Shown here piece by piece: positions 34,688 through 46,053 of a stretch of DNA of 64,000 bases (positions are counted from its first letter, which is position 1; each line of letters opens with the position of its first letter). The stretch is taken from NCBI RefSeq assembly GCF_011397635.1, contig NC_064759.1, positions 24,514,428-24,578,427 of the forward strand, written 5' to 3'. The notes beneath the pieces were generated by a model. The model was not told the DNA's origin and did not search any database. It saw nothing but the letters and a program-made list of their open reading frames with translations. The translations under genes were made by a program, and so were the position numbers. The DNA comes from Epinephelus fuscoguttatus. Its lineage: Eukaryota > Chordata > Actinopteri > Perciformes > Serranidae.

Positions 34688-37600
34688 CTGCGAGACAGTC
34701 TGGAAATCCGGTTCCACACACTGTGTGACCAATAGATAAAAAAATAAATACATTAATCACACTTTCAATAGAGTGAAGGAAATGAAAATCACAATAGCAC
34801 TACAAACTGGATCTGATCTTCTCCTTACCTGCCTTCTTGATTTTGGAGCTCTGCAATACGTGTCCTTAAAGAGACAGAAAAAAGGGTCACTTCATTGAGG
34901 AGCACAGGAAAAAACTTATAAATAAAAAAGGGGTAAGAGGAAATACACCCCCTCTGTGTAAATGTCAATAACTGCTCATGTTATTGTCAATGTCAATGTC
35001 AGCTTTATTTATATAACACCTTTAAAACAGTCAACGGCCAACCAAAGTGCTTTACAGTTAAAATAAGCAAAAAAACAAAACAAAACACAAAAAACATTTA
35101 TACAGTGAAATATACCAAAGGTAAAAGACCCAGTAGAGGTGACAAGTGAGTCTTAAGCAGTGATTTAAAAGTGGAGAGGCTATTCGCAGTCCGCTCAGTC
35201 AACGGTAGTGTGTTCCACAGAGCGGGAGCCGCGACTGCAAAGGCTTGATCTCCGCTAGTTTTTAAGAGTGATTGAGGAACATCCAAGACCATCTGATTCG
35301 CTGATCTGAGGGCTCTGGAGGGCTGATGCAACTTAATAAGGTCAGATAGGTATTCCAGAGCCAGCCCATTCAGAGACTTAAAAACAAATAGAAGAATCTT
35401 AAAATCAATTCTGTACCTAACTGGAAGTCAGTGAAGTGAAGAGAGCACCGGAGTTATATGCTCACGTTTCTTTGTCCCAGTTAGGAGACGAGCTGCTGCA
35501 TTTTGAACCAGCTGCAGGCGGTTAAGCTCTGACTGCTCAATGACATACAGGGAGTTGCAATAATCTAAGTGAGAGGTAATAAAAGCATGGATAACTTTTT
35601 CAAGGTCTTTCTGGCTTAGACAGGGTTTAACTATTGTTCTCCCTTTATATGCGACCCCTGGGGTCTATATTTAGGAAGCATGGTATTCCCTTTCACTGCT
35701 TTGCTGATGATGTGCAGGTGTATTTGCCGTTTAAGATTCCTTCCAAAGATTCCCTTCAGGCCGTGCTAAACTATGTAAGTGACATTAAAACATGGATGGA
35801 TTTAAACTTCTTAAAATTGAATGAAAACAAAACAGAGGTTGTCCTGTTCGGTCGCCCTGATCTGGTTAGGGTTAGGGACAACAAACAGGTCAACTCAATA
35901 GTCAAGTCTATTGAGCTGACCTGTTCGTCTAGCTTAAAAGCACCATCAATAATCACACCAAGATTCCTAGCGTGGGATCCCATGTAAGGTGCTAGTGGGC
36001 CCAGGGAGCTGGCAAGGACCTGAACCAGATCAGGGTGACCAAACAGGACAACCTCTGTTTTGTTTTCATTCAGTTTTAAGAAGTTTAAATCCATCCATGT
36101 TTTATTGTCACTTACGCAGTTTAGCACGGCCTGAAGGGAATCTTTGGAAGGAATCTTAAACGGCAAATACACCTGCACGTCATCAGCAAAGCAGTGAAAG
36201 GGAATACCATGCTTCCTAAATATAGACCCCAGGGGTCGCATATAAAGGGAGAACAATAGGGGGCCCAGAACTGACCCCAGGGGGACCCCGCAGGTCAGAG
36301 GGGCCACTGAGGAGAAAAACTGCCCCATAAGAACAGAAAAGGATCTGTCCGAGAGGTACGATTTAAACCATCTTAAAACAGTGCCTTTTATACCTACACA
36401 ATGCTCTAGGCGTGACAGGAGAATTGTGTGATCCAGTCTGTCAAACGCCTCTGCCAGGTCCAGAACTGAAACCGAAAACCAGACTGAAACGGTCCACAAA
36501 CGCTGGCCCCTTTTAAAAATTCTTGGATTTGGTTGAAAACGACTTTCTCTATAAATAAATAAAAGGAAGTTTGGAAATTGGCGGAGGATGGAACACATCC
36601 AGAGCTGAGACACATATTTATAAGTTTTAAAATAAAAGACTCAACTGAACTGAAAACCTCTTTAAACAAACGGGATGAAATGCTGTCAGTTGGGCACTTA
36701 GCAGGGCGTAAGTGTTCAACTACTTCAGTGAGTTAAGAGAGTGAAACAGGCTCAAACTGGTGAAAAACAGCTGAGCTTGCTGTGGGAACTGAGGGGTCCT
36801 GAGCAGACTGAGGGAGTGGGGATCTAAGAGCAGAAATCTTATCAATAAAAAATTGCAGAAAATCCTTCTCCACAGAGAAGAAGAAGGCTCAATACAGATA
36901 GGATCACAAGGATTCACCAGTGAGTCAAATACATTAAAAATAACCTGAGGCTTGTGAGCATTTGTGGAAACAAGTGAGGAAAAATATTCAGTTTTAGCAG
37001 CTTTAACAGCCTGCTGATATGTTAGAAGAGAATCACATAGGAGATCCCTAGAAATGTAGTGTAAGTCTGTATTGAACTCACTTGTATCTCTTCGCCATGA
37101 GAATGCAGAAGACTGCAAAGATCACAGCTGTGCCAATCGCCGCCACTGTGGGAATGATGATGTGGTTGTAGTTTTCTGTACCTGCAAACAGACAGAGCCA
37201 CATATAAGGGACATTCTTTCTTTTATATTGCACATAATGGGAAGGGGACAAATAAAAAACATCCTCAAAATTCAACAACAGAGTGAAAATGATCTCACGT
37301 TTTACATAGAGTGTCAGTGTTGTAAAGGACGTCCTCCCTCCATTAAATTGTGCTGTGCATTTGATCTCAGTGTGGTCGTCCTTCTCCTTGGGAATGATGG
37401 TCAGGATGGACTGTGCCTCCCAGTAGCCAAGGTGAATTTCTCTGTGGACCTCATTCACCGCATCTGGAGCGGCCTTACTCCATGTGAGTTTAGGCACATG
37501 GGAGGGGCAGGTATGGGTGACCGAGCAGGTGACAGTGTAGAGATGTCCTTCAGTGGCTGTCTTTGGGTGAGTCAGGGCAGGCTTTGGAGGATCAGCTACA

Positions 37601-38929
37601 AATGGAAAATAAAGGAAAATGCAGATAATAAGAAAGAGATAAATCCTGTTTCTACAACGAAAATTGGCAGAGGTTTATGAAATTTTGGAAAGTTGGTGAC
37701 ATACGGAGCATTCTGAACTCGACACAATCCTCCATAAAGGAGAACTTGTCATCGGTTTTTGTCTCTGTCAGTGCCTGTTCTATCCGGAAGCAGAAAGGGC
37801 CATTGTCATGATTTTTAACGTCCATCATTTCTAAGGTGCAGTTGCTCTGACCCAGATGTCCCAACAACCGTGTGCGGCCCCTGAAGTTTTCCAAAACCTG
37901 CGTTTGATCCTCGTAATAGATGCGTTGATTTCGATCATTTGAACGATGCCAGATCCCTCTGAGTTTGGAGGTGGGCAGATATCCTTTGCCATGGGTGAAT
38001 GAACACGGCACCACAACGCAGGAACTGACCAGAGTGTCGAGACTTTTTGCAACATTCGCCTTCCATTCTCCAGCGAACACAGGGCTGCTGAGAGCTGAAA
38101 GAAAGTGATGGAAGTGACAAAGAATGACATGACTTCTCCTTGATAGATTTTTTAGGTAGGGTGTATGTTAGAATGAGACTGGATACAAAGAGGTGACTAA
38201 CAGGGGTGGTCAAGAACATCTCTGGATCCGTGTTAACAGCTCATGTGGGGCCCTTAACACTGAGTGTTGCTTGTTTAAGAGGGCACCGGCATGGAGACTT
38301 TAAGGGGTGAAAGAAATATATACTGTATATGCAAATTTAAGCAGTCACATATATGTCAACACTTGCTTGGCAAAGCCCCAAAATTAACATATTTTAATCC
38401 AAAAACATTACATTATTGTTGAGTAAAGCATTGAGTAGAGATACCAATAGATGCCATTAGAAATTAATTAAGAGTTTTATTCCCAAGTTTTCAGACACTT
38501 TTACCAAGTCCATAGCATCAAAATTTGCCATGATAGGTCATTAAATTATAAGCTATGTGTTAACGTACCTTTTTCAACATGTAACACTCGGATATCAGAG
38601 TTTCACTCTTGTGAATTTCTGACCAACCACACAACTTTCATGTTTCATTGATCCGTGTTTACTTCCTGTCAGCTACTGAGTTAACAAATATTCATACACT
38701 TTGACCCATGCATAATGTTTATGTTGTCAAGTTTGAAACAGTCGATATATATTCTTGCGTGTCAGTCTGGGACTCTTGGGAGAGTGGGGCCCGTTTCAGA
38801 TGAAAAGAGTGAAACAAAGCAAAGTCCGAACATCGTGACTAATTATCTTACCTGCCAGAAACAGGCAGAATATCATCATCTTGCTGTTTTGGTCCATATA
38901 GTTCTCTGAGGTGTTGTTGGTGTAAAATA
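34688..38929 (-). CDS. Siglec-like Ig receptor B
   Basis: Minus-strand exons: 38,852-38,929 (ATG at 38,897, signal peptide), 37,705-38,094 (V-set), 37,299-37,595 (C2-set), 37,082-37,181 (transmembrane), 34,829-34,864 and 34,688-34,720 (tail). Phases are as in gene A. It is nearly identical to A, with differences that matter: the V domain lacks two codons near its end (IEQALTETKTDDKFSF) and the C2 site INCT became IKCT, losing a glycosylation sequon. The arginine in GPFCFRIEQ is kept. The tail exon at 34,688 reads VWNRISRLSR, homologous to gene C. A 2-kb LINE sits between the membrane exon and the first tail exon. No tyrosine-containing end exon was found downstream; the possible relic exon at 34,276-34,290 has an in-frame TGA. 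Either the tail is short or further exons are unrecognised. Confidence 0.83.
34988..37057 (-). mobile_element. L2-type LINE inserted in intron 4 of gene B, rearranged
   Basis: Minus-strand pieces are: a linker frame 36,720-37,118; reverse transcriptase 35,771-36,613 (DLAEAFDRLDHTILLSRLEH, GVPLGSVLGPLLFSLYM, catalytic FADDVQVY); and C-terminus 35,098-35,331 (APALWNTLPL, STFKSLLKTHLS). The 3' tail ends near 34,988 with AATGTC repeats. Residues 35,631-35,858 are an inverted copy of 36,030-36,258, so part of the RT occurs on both strands. Gene A has the uninterrupted target at ~18,655-18,665, which shows that the insertion followed the duplication. The frames are broken. Confidence 0.87.
35631..36258. 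repeat. Inverted duplication inside the LINE
   Basis: Arms of ~228 bases encode the same RT segment (SLYMRPLGSIFRKHGIPFHC) on opposite strands, around a ~170-base centre. Single-base differences separate the arms (NYVSDIKTW versus NCVSDNKTW). Confidence 0.9.
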
Positions 38930-39531
38930 CTGTGGAATGTTAAAATGAAAAGAAAAAACACTTTTTTCACAAATTACAATATAACTGCAAAACTGAACTG
39001 GAAAGTGTATTTATATGACAAATATTAGCATTATTCTATACAATATACAGTACATGGTTACACTACCATTCAGATATTTCACTTGTTATATTGACGCTTT
39101 TCTTCTTTCATTTAACAGAAATAAAAATATATAACTCAGACACCAAACGACTCATTTACATCAGACTCAGTTTGGGCCCCAAAAGAAAAAAATAATAAAA
39201 TGATTTGTCCTCACAGATAATACTGATTGAATCTTGTTTCTCCTCAAATGCCCTTTGATTTAAATTTCATTTTCCAGTCCAGAAAAGCTCGGATGACCCT
39301 CGACCATTACTGAGCCGTAAAGGTGCTGTTGTGCTCTAAATATTTTTGGGGAAAAATTCCTTTGGTTTTAAACAGTTTAACCGTTTGAAACCTAAGCCAA
39401 TTGATGTTTTTTAAAACAAGAAATGACCCAAATATTAGCATGATATTCGTAAAAAGTTAAAAAGTAAAACAACAAAAACAGAAAATGACCCTCTGTAACC
39501 TTATTTTAAATGTATAAATATGATAACTGTT

Positions 39532-39907
39532 GGGCGGCACGGTGGTGTGGTGGTTAGCACTCTCGCCTCACAGCAAGAGGGTTGCCGGTTCGATCCCGTG
39601 CGTGGGAGCCCTTCTGTGCGGAGTTTGCATGTTCTCCCCGTGTCAGCGTGGGTTCTCTCCGGGCACTCCGGCTTCCTCCCACAGTCCAAAGACATGCAGA
39701 TTGGGGACTAGGTTAATTGGTAACTCTAAATTTTCCGTAGGTGTGAAAGTGAGCGTGAATGGTTGTTTGTCTCTATGTGTCAGCCCTGTGATAGTCTGGC
39801 AACCTGTCCAGGGTGTACCCTGCCTCTCGCCCGATGTCAGCTGGGATAGGCTCCAGCCCCCCCACGACCCTCAAGAGGATGAAGCGGTTAGAAGATGAAT
39901 GAATGAA
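39532..39907 (+). mobile_element. tRNA-headed SINE, complete
   Basis: The head has an A-box-like TGGTTAGCACTCTCG and a B-box GGTTCGATCCC, followed by a body with GGGATAGGCTCCAGC and a GAATGAATGA tail. An 11-base target duplication, TGATAACTGTT, flanks it (39,521-39,531 and 39,908-39,918). Units 1 and 2 lack it. It lies in the 5'-UTR intron of gene B. Confidence 0.88.
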
Positions 39908-40575
39908 TGATAACTGTTTTTATTTTCCCCTAGTTTTCTTTCTCTCTCTCAGCTAACTTTTTGACATCTTTTAATACTTTCTTGCAATTTGCAGGATATG
40001 TTATGCCAAACTGCTGAGTGCCTTTTGATTTTTTTTTTTATTTTTAAAGAATTTGCTCAGGTATCAGAAATACTTGTGAAAGGTGTCTGAAAGCAACACT
40101 AGAAAAGTGACGGTGCTCCAGGTTTTAAAGGGTTAAACTGTGATTTGTCAGTCCACATTCAGCTGACACTGTCTTATCCATTTCTAACAGTAATAACCCA
40201 TGGTTAATTTTATATTTCTATTGAGAGGTTTTAAGTTGTTGCTGTTCCTACTGAAATCTGCACAATTTTGATGCTGAGGTTTCAGTTCCTTTTAGAAATG
40301 CTTGTTGATATCTTCACTTTTTAATAAACTGCTGCTCAGAGGTTTCTTTGTCTCTTATGAAATAAGGCTGCCAATAACAGAGAAACCCTAACCTTTATCA
40401 AACAAAAATACCCCCCAAAAATCCCAGCAGCACATCAGAAACTCCAAAATGAACTCCCAAATACAATATTCTACACAAATGTACCAAGCCCACATTTATT
40501 GGATATTCTACATTATTTAAAGTAAATTTATTTGATTAATTTCAGCAATTTAATTTAGTGTTGTCAGACTCTTAC

Positions 40576-40770
40576 CTGATTTTGCTATCTGGCAGATCAC
40601 GGCTCTTTGTATCTGCTACCCTGGAGGTCAGAACATTGAGACATGAACTGTAGGGGCAACAAATGTAGGCAGATCTACAAAGAAAGCCCCCTTTTGCTTT
40701 TGTAGAGGCAGTGTCAGTGGAGTTGGTGTTGAAAGCAGGGTGTGGTCTCTTCTTAATGTGCACAACAACA
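40576..40770 (-). other. 5'-untranslated exon of gene B
   Basis: It ends at a GTAAGA donor. It carries a 24-base segment (~40,729-40,752) missing from the copies at 897 and 21,624 but matched in part by the gene C leader, which suggests those two copies share a small deletion. The intron to the coding start runs 38,930-40,575. Confidence 0.55.
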
Positions 40771-40892
40771 CAGATAAAATGAGGAAACTGCTTCTTTGAT
40801 TGTGTGAGTTTCTTTGTTGTTTATTTTTATTAAATTTCATGAGGCCTTAGGTTAAAAGATATTATCTCACAAAGGATCCTGTTTTTTTTTTA

Positions 40893-40898
40893 CTATCA

Positions 40899-40945
<47 letters not shown>

Positions 40946-40950
40946 GTTAT
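40893..40950. repeat. ATT microsatellite
   Basis: Pure run of ATT triplets replacing the poly-T run of units 1 and 2 at this position. Confidence 0.95.
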
Positions 40951-41246
40951 TATTAAGACAAAAGCACACAAGCCAAGTATGTGTTATTCTGGCTCTACTA
41001 CAGCATACTGGTTTTAAAATGGGCTGATTGAGTAAAGCTGGAATGTTTAAGTGAATTTTAGCTTCAAAGTCAAATTCATCTAGTCCTGGCTGAAGTCAAG
41101 CTGCTACGGCCGCTAACTTAATGTCCATCTGCGGACCTGGCGCCCCTAAGCAGGGGGTGAGGCGTAGGGGGACCATGGGGTGCATAATTCTTGTCTTATT
41201 TGCTCTTACTAGCTCTACTATGAAATAAGATTTTATCCATTTTAAT

Positions 41247-42903
41247 TAGCAAAAATACACTCACCTGCCACTTTATTAGGTACACATTGCTAGTACCGGG
41301 TTGGTATTGCCCCCTTTTGCCCCCTTTTGCGTTAATTCTTCGTGGCACAGATTCAACAAGGTGCTGGAAACACTCCTCACAGATGCTGGTCCATATTGAC
41401 ATGATAGCATCACACAGTTGCTGCAGATTTGTCAGCTGCACATCCATGATGGAATCTCCCGTTCCACCACATCCCAAAGGTGCTCTATTGGATTGAGATC
41501 TGGTGACTATGGAGGCCATTGGAGTACAGTGAACTCATTGTCATGTTCAAGAAACCAGTTTAAGATGATCTGAGCTTTGTGACATGGTGTGTTATCCTGC
41601 TGGAAGCAGCCATCAGAAGATGGGTACACAGTGGTCATAAAGGGATGGAGACGGTCAGCAACAATATTCAGGTAGGCTGTGGTGTTTAGGCAAGGCAAGG
41701 CGAGCTTATTTGTATAGCACAATTCAACACAAGGTAATTCAAAGTGCTTTACAGAGACATTAAAAGCAACAAGACACAATTTAAAACAATAAAAACAGTC
41801 GATTAAAAAGGGAAATAGAAATTGAAAATGACAGTGATAATAATGAAATACAGTAACATAAAATTACAAAAAATTACATTGAACAGTCAGGATAAGAAAA
41901 GAAGTAGAATAATAAAAGGCATAAATCAGCAGTGTGTAGTTAAAGAGTACAGGCAGTAGAATACAGCAGGTAAATATTTAATCTAAGAGTACGCTTCAGT
42001 AAACAATAGTGTTTTTAGCCCTGATTTAAAGGAGCTGACAGTTTGAGCAGACCTTAGATCTACAGGAAGTTTGTTCCACAGGTGAGGAGCATAATAACTG
42101 AATGCTGTCTCACCTTGCTTGGTTCTTGTTCTTGGAACACACAACAGTACCACAGATGCTGTTGATGCTGATGATGTATGCTGTAAAGACCTGTGAAGGC
42201 AAATTGTAATTTGTGATATTGGGCTTTATAAATAAAATTGATTGATTGAATTGAAACCTGTTTCAGATGACCTAAGGGGTCTGGATGCTTCGTAGGGAAC
42301 CAGTAGATCAAGCATGTATTTTGGTCCGAGACCATTTAGGGCTTTGTAGACCAGCAGTAAGAATTTAAAATCTATTCTTTGACTCACAGGAAGCCAGTGT
42401 AGCGATTTAATGACTGGTGTAATATGGTCCAGTTTCCTGGTGTTTGTAAGGACTCTGGCGGCAGCGTTCTGAATCAGCTGCAGCTGTCTGATTGATTTTT
42501 TGTTAAGGCCTGTAAATAAGCCATTGCAATAATCCAACCTATTAAAAATGAATGCATGAATAAGTTTTTCCATGTCTTGTTTAGACAGAAGCCCCTTAAT
42601 TCTAGCTATATTTTTCAGGTGGTAATAGGCAGATTTAGTAATAAACTTTAAATGGCTGTTGAAGTTCAGGTCTGAGTCAATAATAACACCAAGATTTCTG
42701 GCTTGATTTGTAGCTGTCAACAACATAGAGCCAAGGTGGGTGCTGATCTTTGCCCTTTCATTTCTAGGGCCAGCATGGTTGTTTAAACCATGCTCAGCTG
42801 GTTCTCAGGGGCCCAAAGTGTGCCAAGAAAATATCCCCACACCATTACACCACCACCAGCCTGAACTGTTGATACAAGGCAGGATGGATCCATGCTTTCA
42901 TGT
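41247..42903 (-). mobile_element. Tc1-like transposon, broken by LINE and SINE
   Basis: Minus-strand frames at 41,507-41,700 and 41,300-41,519 contain the C-terminal DDE region of a Tc1-like transposase: CFQQDNTPCHKAQIILNWFL, DNEFTVLQWPP, then LTNLQQLCDAIMSIW and ECFQHLVESVPRR. The first aspartate (QQDN) is visible; the segment carrying the last catalytic acid is deleted between the two frames. The element continues at ~42,795-42,903 after an inserted LINE (41,697-42,785), and a SINE cuts it off at 42,904. Not functional. Confidence 0.85.
41697..42785 (-). mobile_element. L2/CR1-type LINE fragment nested in Tc1
   Basis: The frame at 42,226-42,726 reads NLGVIIDSDLNFNSHLKFIT, then LDYCNGLFTGLNKKSIRQLQ, AAARVLTNTRK, SLHWLPVSQRIDFKFLLLVY. 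This is the region after the RT palm in fish L2-like proteins. The 3' tail ends at ~41,697 in TTGCCTTGCC. A plus-strand L2 tail (~42,175-42,250, TTTATAAATAAAATTGATTG) is inserted in it. Confidence 0.83.
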
Positions 42904-42904
42904 T

Positions 42905-43165
42905 CATTCATTCATCTTCTAACTGCTTCATCCTGCCAGACTATCGCAGGGCTGACACATAGAGACAAACAACCATTCACGCTCACATTCACACCTATGG
43001 ACAATTTAGAGTTACCAATTAACCTAGTCCCCAATCTGCATGTTTTTGGACTGTGGGAGGAAGCCGGAGTGCCCGGAGAGAACCCACGCTGACACGGGGA
43101 GAACATGCAAACTCCGCACAGAAGGGCTCCCACGCCCGGGATCGAACCGGCAACCCTCTTGCTCC
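42905..43165 (-). mobile_element. tRNA-headed SINE, 5'-truncated copy
   Basis: Inverted relative to the copy at 39,532 and shorter: the A-box end is lost after CAAGAGGGTTGCC. It contains the B-box (as GGGATCGAACC on the plus strand). Confidence 0.87.
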
Positions 43166-43169
43166 CGGT

Positions 43170-45240
43170 ACATAGCATGAGCATAGACTGTATAAGTGCA
43201 TGAGCAGCCAGCTTCTCCTCAGCTGTATCCCGGGAGCAGCGTTAGCAGCAGAGAAGCCGGACTTGCTCGAACGGTCCGCTGGAAAACCGAAGATCAAGGA
43301 TGCGGCGATGCGGCCCTGCCACGGCAGCCGCCCATGGGCAAACAAATCAGTCTCCCCCGTGCCGCTGTCCAGCAACCTCAAATCTGTAGGAGAGGGGTGG
43401 CGGACATGACTCGTGGCAGTATTTTGAATTTGAGTGCAGTAACCGTTTTGGCCACATTCTTACATACAGCGCCTTTAAATTTCCACCAATGAAAACTCAA
43501 ATATTGATGAACTGCTTGATGGCAGGTGAATAAGCAGAGGGCGCTGATGAGCCATTTGCAAGCAGGTGTGTACGATGAGGAAAACTGCCCCCCCCCCCAG
43601 ATGTCATTGAGAAGTAACCAAAAGGGCCTAAACTACGCATTGGAGGGATATATTCCTCATTTTATTGTTGCGAAGGTCAATGAAAAGCTTAAATTACAAG
43701 CCAAAATTCGCAGGTCCAGGTGTAAGTGACAGTGTCTCTCCGTTAGTTTGGTACTACAGTATTTACATTGAATCATTCAGCATAATGTTTGCCAACCTTT
43801 GTTATCTCTGCAATTACAGATAAGTTAATGAAGCTAAGTTAAAGATAACTTTATATTTCTTTCCAGCAAAGTGACAATATGTTGCTTCAAACACAATGTT
43901 GACTTACCTTAGAACAGATGTAGACATCATTGTTAATCTTATTCACGTTGAGCTGATGTTGTGGTCTAACGCACCTCTTTATCCAAAGGAGACACTTTTC
44001 TTGGTTGAGATGTGGTTTAAGAAAGAGTAAAAAATATACCACATCGCCCAGCCTCTAGTGTTGGAGTTGCATGTTACCCCATGCACACCGTTGGACTATT
44101 TTTAAACTTCAAATCTCAGAAAAAGTTCATAAAACCAAACAAAACTGACTTTCTGTAATGCATTTCAATGAACGTCCAGGCAGAGAATGTCCAAGTGTAT
44201 GGGAATGGCTATACACACTGTGATTGGCTCATCGCGTTTGGGGGCGGGGCTTAACCATAGGTCAATCATCACAGTACCATGACAAGCCCTCAGTCCGCTC
44301 AGGGTTGATGTTAACCTGGGGACACTCGTTAGCCTGTTATAATGTGTAGCTATTGTCTAAATACGATTTATATCCAGGTATCTGTTTAAAGAGATATAAC
44401 GGATTGTTATCTCTATCTGTCTCAAGTTTCTAACTCCAGCTGTAAACAATGAGCTGCTGACAGAAGAGGAAGCCTTGGCCCGGTTATCCATTGGCTACAC
44501 TGGATCTCCTGAAATATTACCCATTAGCCCCCAGAGTTTTCATTGTTGTCAGACTATAGCAGATGGGTTCCAAGATTGCTGCTACATTAATGTGTACGTT
44601 GCATTTTACTGCTGTAGATGTTAAGCTTGTGTGAACTGTACTGTCGTGTAGTTTAAACTTAGATCTACTGCAATGAATCAATCATGTTGAAAGTTTGCCT
44701 CTGTGATGAAGTGCAGTAGAAGTAGACAGTTGCATAAATTGGAAAAACTCAAGTGAAGTACAAGATATAGATGGATGTAGACTGTGCATAGAAGCCTGCC
44801 ACTGGTCGCCTTATTTGGACAGAATTCTCCTCCCCACCCACTGTCTTTGACACTTAGTTGCAAGGGTGCTGTTGCTGCATCCTGGGCTCAGCACTGCCCA
44901 AGATGACTGTGATTGGTTTAAAGAAATACAGACAACCCAGAGCCTTTTTTTTCCTCAGTGCTGAACTGTGACGAGTGTAGCCCTTTTTCCAGACGTTGCA
45001 CAGTGCCAAAACAAAGTTTGGAGATAGGTCCGTCTATGCAAGACTAAATTCTCACAGATGCACAAGGAGAAACCTCATATTTCTCCAGGCTTTTATCCTT
45101 ACATGATATCATTACAGTTTTTACAAAGGTCACTCTTAAGTTATACTTTATTATGTTTTGGCAGCTAGGCACACAAGCAATGAGCATTTTAATGCAACAA
45201 TTCCCATATCAACGACAATAAAGTTATAAAACACACGTAC
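43170..45240. other. Remnants of the third unit, no recognised gene
   Basis: A GC-rich block at 43,195-43,420 is unlike its surroundings and unidentified. Scattered short blocks match unit 1 (see the third unit entry). The frame at 44,678-44,863 has no recognised domain. Confidence 0.45.
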
Positions 45241-45557
45241 AGATGCAGCCACCTGGGTCTGTGGCTGAAATGAGGGCGTCAGTTTTAGCTTACTGCCACT
45301 GTACAAAGACACCACCCCCTGTGTTCTACACCATTAACTCCACTGCTACTGCCTCTGCTACATCTGCTTTCATCTTCCCCACAAAAAAAAGAAACAAAGA
45401 CTTTTCTTTTCTAACATGGCCTGCAGTTTCTTCTGTTGCCCCTAGAGCGTTTATCTTTGTCAACTGAACTGCAGAATAGCACACCGCATGTCATCATTCA
45501 CAAGGTGTTTTTAGAAGAAACGGACGGCTCTGGTTGGCCAGAGAGCAGCTTCATCAG
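45240..45557 (+). other. 5'-untranslated exon of gene C
   Basis: Related to the reverse complement of the leader exons of A and B (ACCATTAACTCCACTGC against ACACCAACTCCACTGAC) and ending in TTCATCAG with a GTAAGA donor at 45,558. A short frame (45,243-45,467) stops before the donor, so the exon is taken as non-coding. Confidence 0.5.
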
Positions 45558-46053
45558 GTAAGAACTCTACATTTTATGCTTAATTATGGTACAACAGCAC
45601 ATTCTTTAAATGTGGGTTTACTGCATTTGCTTTGATATGTAATTTTGAGAGTTTCTAATACACTGATGAGCTCAGGATTAACACAGTTTAGCGATTCTGG
45701 GTGACTTGATTTGATACAAAACAGCCACAGGATTTTCTTTTGTCTGAGTGTGTGCGACTTTGTCTAACATAAAACAAAAAAATCAAAGGATTGAATGGAA
45801 AAGAGTGCCAGCAATTCATATATGAAAGGAACTACTTTTGCCTTTCCTGAGTGCTTTTTCAGATGTGTATATCCTGTATAAAGACATTAAATGTGCTAGT
45901 ATTTACTGGACCAATAACTGTCTCTTGCACGTGAAGATTAGTGTCATTTGAAGAAGTTCCACTCAGCTGTGCTATCATTTGCATGCAGTGGGAGTAGGTA
46001 GTGCTTTTGATTTTATTTTTAATGTAAGTTCTTTTCGTTTTAACATCCCATAG

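Larger units (their letters stand above)
20641..39180. repeat. Tandem segmental duplication, unit 2
   Basis: Second copy of the unit, in the same orientation as unit 1. Private insertions are 31,131-33,184 (TTAA element with a nested Harbinger element) and ~34,988-37,057 (L2-type LINE inside an intron of gene B). The sequences at 11,035-11,042 and 10,167-10,170 of unit 1 show which copy carries the empty or filled sites. The unit ends about 290 bases upstream of gene B's start codon, where the third, diverged copy begins. Confidence 0.93.
39181..45210. repeat. Third, diverged and shortened copy of the unit
   Basis: Matches to units 1 and 2 appear in order but are broken. 39,200-41,290 matches 20,680-22,260; ~43,495-43,560 matches ~5,400-5,470; ~44,350-44,470 matches ~5,850-5,950; ~44,535-44,690 matches ~8,770-8,900; ~45,085-45,200 matches ~8,905-9,020. 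The minus-strand receptor gene of the other units is absent here; instead gene C follows on the plus strand. This copy looks older and lacks the hAT element at 1,735, but contains a Tc1 element, an L2 fragment and two SINEs of its own. Confidence 0.75.

Noticed and set aside
40572..40763. 63-residue minus-strand frame as an N-terminal coding exon
   Set aside because: It stops right at the donor, and the homologous frame before gene C stops earlier. A separate exon with ATG and signal peptide follows, so the stretch is taken as untranslated leader.
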